From Nitrospirota bacterium (GTDB lineage Bacteria > Nitrospirota > Thermodesulfovibrionia > Thermodesulfovibrionales > JdFR-88), in assembly GCA_021819985.1 (NCBI GenBank), contig JAKAEG010000021.1, forward strand, positions 1 to 17,049: a stretch of DNA of 17,049 nucleotides, given 5' to 3'. Shown here one piece after another: positions 14,380-17,049 of the stretch; the stretch's first letter is position 1, and each line of letters opens with the position of its first letter. The notes below the pieces were generated by a model. That model was not told the origin of the DNA and did no database searches. It worked only from the letters and a program-made list of their open reading frames with translations. Made by a program: the position numbers and the translations under genes.

Positions 14380-14471
14380 GAAGGGGCGGGTCTTTCATGC
14401 TCAGGCTGGAAAAGTTACTCGGCAGAAGATTGAGCGCATTGCCATGGGGAAGACCGAGAAAGAGAGCATAA
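14376..14471 (+). pseudogene. C-terminal scrap of a RAYT-type transposase
   Basis: An open frame of 31 codons ends at TAA 14469-14471 and reads SFMLRLEKLLGRRL, then a Trp-Gly step and GRPRKRA. The F-x-x-RLE-x-x-LGR-x-L ... GRPRK ending is the usual C-terminus of REP-associated tyrosine transposases (Y1_Tnp family). Everything upstream, including the HUH catalytic domain, is missing: the frame meets TGA at 14373-14375 within the adjoining palindrome. It is therefore a deletion remnant, recognised from a short motif only. Confidence 0.5.
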
Positions 14472-14568
14472 TAAATGGTGTCTGTCCCGAATGGCGCTAG
14501 TTTAAGGATTATTTGCATAAAAAAAAACAGGTCAAAACGCCGGTCAAAAGGCAGAAGGGTAGGATGAC

Positions 14569-15366
14569 ATGATGGCATCTTTTTTTCGGAAGGCTTCCTT
14601 GGGCATGGTCTTTCTTTTGGCCGTTTTTGGTGTATTGGTCCTGGAGGGATGCGGGGGAAGCAGCTCGCCTACAACTTACAGCGCAATTACAACTTACAGC
14701 GCAATTTACAACGGAAACGGTAACACCGGCGGCAGTGTCCCGGTGGACTCGACCAATTACCAGCAAGGGCAGACGGTCACGGTCCTTGGCAATACGGGCA
14801 ACCTCGTAAAAACCGGCTATCCGTTTGTCCACTGGAACACCAAGGCGGACGGCAGCGGGACCACTTATACCCAGGGCCAGACCTTTACGATGGGCTCGGC
14901 GAACGTCACCCTGTACGCCATATGGACGGAATACGCCTACGTGACGAATTTCGGCGGTAACACCGTATCGCAGTACAGGATAGGGGCAGGCGGGGCGCTT
15001 ACGCCGATGACCCCCGCAACGGTCGCGGCCGGGTCGGATCCCTATTCCATCACGGTCGATCCATCGTGCAAGTACGCCTACGTGACGAATTACTTGGGTA
15101 GCACCGTATCGCAGTACAGGATAGGGGCAGGCGGGGCGCTTACGCCGATGACCCCCGCAACGGTCGCGGCCGGGTCGGGTCCCTATTCCGTCACGGTCGA
15201 TCCCTCGGGCAAGTACGCCTACGTGACGAATGCCGGCGGCGACGCCGTATCGCAGTACACGATAGGGGCAGGCGGGGCGCTTACGCCGATGACCCCCCCA
15301 ACGGCCGCGGCCGGGACGACTCCCTCGTTTATCATCACGCGAAGCCCGGCCTGGCTGATGCTTTAA
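14569..15366 (+). CDS. Lipoprotein with one InlB-type repeat and three YVTN repeats
   Basis: A 265-residue secreted lipoprotein. The N-terminus has Arg/Lys, a hydrophobic stretch and a lipobox ending LEGC, so Cys28 would be lipidated after cleavage by LspA. Next come Thr/Ser-rich repeats (TTYSAI twice), a Listeria-Bacteroides/InlB B-repeat-like domain (about 47-120: YNGNGNTGG...GYPFVHWNTKADGSGTTYTQGQ...LYAIWTE), then three 47-residue YVTN-type units (YAYVTN...VSQY-IGAGGALTPMTP) that normally build beta-propeller blades. Three units are too few for a closed propeller, and the last one ends in an unrelated PAWLML, so the gene looks shortened or contracted. ATG at 14569 or 14572; the Shine-Dalgarno is weak. 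Probably surface-exposed; ligand unknown. It is flanked by transposase remnants. Confidence 0.75.
   Translation: MMASFFRKASLGMVFLLAVFGVLVLEGCGGSSSPTTYSAITTYSAIYNGNGNTGGSVPVDSTNYQQGQTVTVLGNTGNLVKTGYPFVHWNTKADGSGTTYTQGQTFTMGSANVTLYAIWTEYAYVTNFGGNTVSQYRIGAGGALTPMTPATVAAGSDPYSITVDPSCKYAYVTNYLGSTVSQYRIGAGGALTPMTPATVAAGSGPYSVTVDPSGKYAYVTNAGGDAVSQYTIGAGGALTPMTPPTAAAGTTPSFIITRSPAWLML
14671..14706 (+). repeat. Perfect 18-bp tandem duplication in the lipoprotein gene
   Basis: ACAACTTACAGCGCAATT occurs twice head to tail (14671-14688, 14689-14706), adding TTYSAI twice to the linker after the lipobox. The reading frame is kept. Confidence 0.95.
14932..15354 (+). repeat. Three 141-bp YVTN-coding tandem repeats
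   Basis: Units begin at 14932, 15073 and 15214, each with TACGCCTACGTGACGAAT. Units 1 and 2 are almost identical over their full length (long unbroken matches such as the TPMTPATVAAG block), which suggests recent duplication or gene conversion. Unit 3 diverges in its final 40 bases. Confidence 0.95.
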
Positions 15367-15371
15367 AAACT

Positions 15372-15404
15372 TCGATGGGGCGGCGTTTACGCCGCCCCCA
15401 TCGA
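15372..15404. terminator. GC-rich hairpin after the lipoprotein gene
   Basis: TCGATGGGGCGGCG (15372-15385) pairs with the 15-nt arm 15390-15404 with one bulged C, around TTTA. It starts 6 nt after the lipoprotein stop. There is no T-run on the plus strand, but on the minus strand it is followed by AAGTTTTT, so it may end transcription coming from the right. Confidence 0.5.
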
Positions 15405-15433
15405 GACAGAAAATATCCCGGCTTCAGAACCCG

Positions 15434-15756
15434 GAAATTTTCCATCTCACCTCAATGTGTTTGAACCAGTATGGGAATATTGCGGCGAATTGCTGGCAGG
15501 ATTTGCCGAAGCATTACGCGCATATCGAGTTTGGTGCATTCATAATCATGCCAAACCACGTGCATGGAATTATTGTTGTAAGGGCGGGTTTTAAACCTGC
15601 CCTTTTTTCAAACCCGGACGGCAAAATAAATGCCGAATGCAGGGCTGGTTTAAAACCCGCCCCTACATGCGTACAACCAAGACTTATATAAAAGAAAATC
15701 CATTGAAATGGACAGAGGACGAAGAAAAACCTGAAATCATTAAAAACATAAAATAA
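15434..15756 (+). pseudogene. Broken IS200/RAYT-like Y1 transposase
   Basis: Two separated pieces of one gene type are visible. From about 15458 the frame reads LNQYGNIAANCW, then HIEFGAFIIMPNHVHGIIVV, with the HVH pair of the HUH (Y1) nuclease motif. After 15580 this frame runs through a palindromic repeat and stops at TAA near 15689. In a different frame, 15679-15756 reads KTYIKENPLKWTEDEE to a TAA stop, the usual C-terminal region of such transposases. The N-terminal part and the segment with the catalytic tyrosine are missing. The C-terminus lacks the GRPRK tail seen at 14376-14471, so the two scraps come from different subfamilies. Not functional. Confidence 0.75.
15582..15662. repeat. 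Inverted pair of 21-bp palindromic repeats inside the transposase remnant
   Basis: Copy one (15582-15602) begins GGGCGGGTTTTAAACC and is itself an imperfect palindrome. Copy two (15642-15662) is the reverse complement of copy one with a single mismatch over 21 bases. They are 39 nt apart and can form one large stem. Translated, they give the RAGFKPA/RAGLKPAPT strings in the broken frame, which shows they are inserted non-coding repeats. Confidence 0.8.
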
Positions 15757-15776
15757 GGCGGGTGCAGTAAGCAGCG

Positions 15777-15823
15777 CCCATTAAAAGGCGAGCGCAGCCA
15801 AGACCTACGCTCTCCTCAATGGG
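15777..15823. repeat. Imperfect hairpin before the toxin-antitoxin promoter
   Basis: CCCATT (15777-15782) pairs with AATGGG (15818-15823), and AGGCGAGCG (15786-15794) with CGCTCTCCT (15808-15816) with one mismatch. It ends 3 nt before the -35 box of the next promoter. It may be another degenerate REP-like element or a boundary of the transposase scar. Confidence 0.45.
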
Positions 15824-15825
15824 TA

Positions 15826-15854
15826 TTGACAAGAAAGTAAGATTTTCTTATTGT
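15826..15854 (+). promoter_or_regulatory. Sigma-70-type promoter and possible operator of the toxin-antitoxin pair
   Basis: A perfect -35 TTGACA (15826-15831) is followed after exactly 17 nt by TATTGT (15849-15854, four of six matches). Transcription would begin near 15861, very close to the AGGAGGT Shine-Dalgarno (15861-15867). Between the boxes lies the palindrome TAAGA-TTT-TCTTA (15838-15850), well placed to be an operator bound by the antitoxin, as such pairs usually regulate themselves. The operator role is inferred. Confidence 0.6.
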
Positions 15855-15872
15855 AAAGAGAGGAGGTGTGGT

Positions 15873-16145
15873 ATGAAGACGATCACTGTATCAGCCAAAG
15901 GACAGATTGCGTTGCCGAAAGAGATAAGGGACGCTCTGCATATAGAGACCGGAGCCCAACTCACACCGGCAATCAAGGATGGAAAGCTGATCCTTGAGCC
16001 GGTGGTGACTGTGCCCAAGTCTCAGGCATGGTATTGGACCGCTGCGTGGCAAGCCAAGGTGAACGCGTCCATGAAGGCAATCGAGGAAGGGAAGTTCGAA
16101 ACGTTCAAGACCGCAAAAGAGGCGAAAAAGCGCATTGGCGCGTAA
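15873..16145 (+). CDS. AbrB/MazE-fold antitoxin
   Basis: A 90-residue protein with a SpoVT-AbrB swapped-hairpin DNA-binding domain at residues 1-47 (KTITVSAKGQIALPKEIRDAL...GAQL...DGKLILEPV), the hallmark of AbrB, MazE and VapB. The C-terminal half (about 50-90; AWYWTAAWQ, then a charged helix with FETFKTAKEAKKRIGA) would wrap the partner toxin. ATG at 15873 is chosen over the in-frame ATG at 15819 because AGGAGGT lies 5 nt upstream and the earlier start would include the promoter. The stop overlaps the toxin start by 11 nt, so production is coupled. Expected role: neutralise the toxin and repress the operon through the palindrome between its promoter boxes. Confidence 0.85.
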   Translation: MKTITVSAKGQIALPKEIRDALHIETGAQLTPAIKDGKLILEPVVTVPKSQAWYWTAAWQAKVNASMKAIEEGKFETFKTAKEAKKRIGA

Positions 16146-16395
16146 TGTCATCCTGCCCGGACCCGTCCTTAAGGACCTTAGTAAGTTACCTAGGGAGATC
16201 AGGCTCAAATTCCTGAGCCAACTGGAAATGCTTTTAAAAAATCCGGCGCATCCTTCCTTGCGGAATGAGAAGCTGGAAGGCGCTGGTTCATGGGCGTTCA
16301 GCATTAACATGGAATACCGGGCCACATACATTTTTATCGGAGACAATATCGCGATTACCGCTGTCGGCTCCCATAAAGATGTGCTTGGCAACTGA
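16135..16395 (+). CDS. RelE/ParE-superfamily toxin
   Basis: An 86-residue protein starting at TTG 16135; no ATG or GTG is available in frame and GAGG lies 12 nt upstream. The fold pattern fits RelE/ParE toxins: an N-terminal helix pair (VLKDLSKLPREIRLKFLSQLEMLLKNP), LEGAGSWAFSI, then the strand MEYRATYIFIGDNIAITAVGSHKDV with the Arg in YRATY and the terminal GSH. Most relatives are ribosome-dependent mRNA endonucleases (RelE, YoeB, YafQ), others gyrase poisons (ParE); the sequence does not decide which. It pairs here with an AbrB-fold antitoxin, while RelE toxins more often pair with RHH or Phd-type partners; PrlF-YhaV is a known comparable combination. It may be intact and active. Confidence 0.82.
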   Translation: MARNVILPGPVLKDLSKLPREIRLKFLSQLEMLLKNPAHPSLRNEKLEGAGSWAFSINMEYRATYIFIGDNIAITAVGSHKDVLGN

Positions 16396-16719
16396 ATGTC
16401 TAAATGGGCGCAACAAAGTTAGTTGTTAAAGGGTTTCCCGTAAATTCTCATTTTTTTCACTGTCATTGACAGGCAGTTTTCTGACCGAAGTCCACACCCG
16501 CAAGCCACCCCAAGGCGGCGGGGGTTCCTGTCAACGAATCTCTCGTCTATGGATTGCGGCCGGATAAAGCGGATTTCTGCTGGCAACCGTAACATCAGAA
16601 AATCAGTTCACCACAGCAAATCTGATGCAAGCCCAAAAGAAATGAATAGAAGAAATCCGCAACAAACGAAAGCCGCCATCGGCTGGCGGCTTTCAAACAA
16701 ACTTCTACAAATTAAATTT
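16396..16719. other. Non-coding spacer with nested inverted repeats
   Basis: No supported gene in 324 nt. The pairings are TTGACAGG (16466-16473) with CCTGTCAA (16527-16534), enclosing CCCGC-GCC (16497-16506) with GGC-GCGGG (16514-16522); CTGTC (16460-16464) with GACAG (16468-16472), which excludes the first stem; GCGGATTTCT (16569-16578) with AGAAATCCGC (16651-16660), enclosing CATCAGA (16593-16599) with TCTGATG (16621-16627); and the terminator hairpin at 16668. It could be a structured RNA on either strand or a dispersed intergenic repeat. Confidence 0.5.
16668..16694 (-). terminator. Probable terminator of the EF-G-like gene
   Basis: GAAAGCCGCCA (16668-16678) and TGGCGGCTTTC (16684-16694) form a perfect 11-bp stem with a 5-nt loop, 26 nt after the minus-strand stop. 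The tail on that strand (GTTTGTTGCGG) is only partly T-rich. The stem matches that of the ilvD terminator. Confidence 0.55.
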
Positions 16720-17049
16720 CTATTCTTCCTTCTTCCGCTTCTCCTCCGCTTCGGCCGCTATCTTCTGTGCCAGATGCCCCGGCGCCTGCTCGTAATTCAG
16801 AAACTCCATTGTGTACATGCCCCTGCCCGCGGTCAGGCCCTGGAGCTGGTTTGCGTAGGTCAGCATTTCAGCCATCGGCACATAAGCGGTGACCCTCTGG
16901 TTATGGCCCGACTGTTCCATTCCGTGCACTTTGCCGCGCCTTGCGTTCAGGTCCCCGATCACGGCGCCAAGTGTTTCTTCGGGGGCGGTCACGGTGACCT
17001 TCATTACGGGCTCAAGCAATATGGGTTTGGCTTCCATCGCCGCCTTCTT
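16720..17049 (-). CDS. fusA: Elongation factor G-type protein, C-terminal part
   Basis: The frame is open to the right edge, so only the last 109 residues are present. They match domain IV/V of EF-G: LLEPVMKVTVTAPEETLGAVI, GDLNARRGKVHGME, VPMAEML, LTAGRGMYTMEF, then a charged tail (EAEEKRKKEE). EF-G is the GTPase that moves tRNAs and mRNA through the ribosome. The usual GYATDLRS before the LT-x-GRG block is replaced by LTYANQLQG, and a terminator follows with no tuf gene behind it. That suggests a stand-alone paralogue (EF-G2-like) rather than the str-operon copy; the symbol fusA is therefore provisional. Confidence 0.85.
   Translation of the reverse strand, partial: KKAAMEAKPILLEPVMKVTVTAPEETLGAVIGDLNARRGKVHGMEQSGHNQRVTAYVPMAEMLTYANQLQGLTAGRGMYTMEFLNYEQAPGHLAQKIAAEAEEKRKKEE

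Larger units (their letters stand above)
13916..14568. other. Gene-free region upstream of ileS and the lipoprotein
   Basis: About 650 nt without a convincing intact gene. From left to right it holds the ileS leader and promoter (13916-13961), T-rich stretches (14015-14085), a stretch where I see nothing clear (14090-14215), a long imperfect hairpin (14219-14287), an extended -10 element (14294-14302), a REP-like hairpin (14326-14379) and the tail of a transposase gene (14376-14471). A 65-codon minus-strand frame at 14093-14290 exists, but nothing supports it. Confidence 0.6.

Noticed and set aside
14932..15354. The regular 141-bp repeats as a CRISPR-like array
   Set aside because: The repeats are continuous coding units in one frame, with no short repeat/unique spacer structure and no cas genes nearby.
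15819..15872. Longer antitoxin start at ATG 15819
   Set aside because: The extra 18 codons span the TTGACA promoter; ATG 15873 has a near-perfect Shine-Dalgarno.
16451..17049. Plus-strand frame open from 16451 to the right edge
   Set aside because: Its first half lies in the hairpin-rich spacer and its second half is antisense to the EF-G-like gene; no domain pattern.

Overview
The window reads as one contiguous piece of a Gram-negative bacterial chromosome of mid-to-high GC by eye, with frequent ATA (Ile) and AGG (Arg) codons. An anaerobic or facultative lineage of the Nitrospirota/Desulfobacterota kind would fit. The hints are a heme-type radical SAM enzyme beside hemE-hemH-hemG, contiguous ilvD-ilvB-ilvN, an ileS-lspA pair, a DUF465 protein and a lipoprotein with YVTN repeats. 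This placement is an inference from gene content only.

Layout. (1) 1-1066: 3' part of hflX, a ribosome-associated GTPase, cut by the window edge. (2) 1239-5828: a tetrapyrrole cluster on the plus strand, made of a radical SAM/SPASM protein of the AhbD/NirJ type, hemE, hemH and hemG, the last two overlapping by 4 nt. Together they could cover uroporphyrinogen III to heme, either classically with a coproporphyrinogen oxidase encoded elsewhere, or by a coproporphyrin route ended by the radical SAM enzyme. (3) 5964-6194: a small DUF465 coiled-coil protein. (4) 6276-10401: branched-chain amino acid genes ilvD, then (after a strong terminator and an apparent new promoter) ilvB-ilvN. A scrap of a DUF3568-like gene and a strong terminator follow. 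(5) 10647-13915, minus strand: ileS-lspA, overlapping by one base. (6) 13916-15872: an eroded accessory region with a REP-like hairpin, remnants of two different Y1/RAYT-type transposases, an inverted pair of palindromic repeats, and a lipoprotein with one InlB-type repeat and three near-identical 141-bp YVTN repeats. (7) 15873-16395: a toxin-antitoxin pair (AbrB-fold antitoxin, RelE/ParE-fold toxin) with a good promoter and a possible operator. (8) 16396-16719: a non-coding spacer full of nested inverted repeats. (9) 16720-17049, minus strand: the C-terminal end of an EF-G-type translation factor.

Most of the window is housekeeping. The points most worth a second look are the possible hybrid heme route, the odd hemE-hemH junction (one reading frame split by a single TAA, no ordinary start codon, an 18-nt tandem duplication and a hairpin over the Shine-Dalgarno sequence), the recurring extended -10 motif TGTTA...T before four transcription units, the transposase/REP scars around the repeat lipoprotein, and the structured spacer next to the EF-G gene. 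I found no CRISPR array, tRNA, rRNA or intact mobile element.
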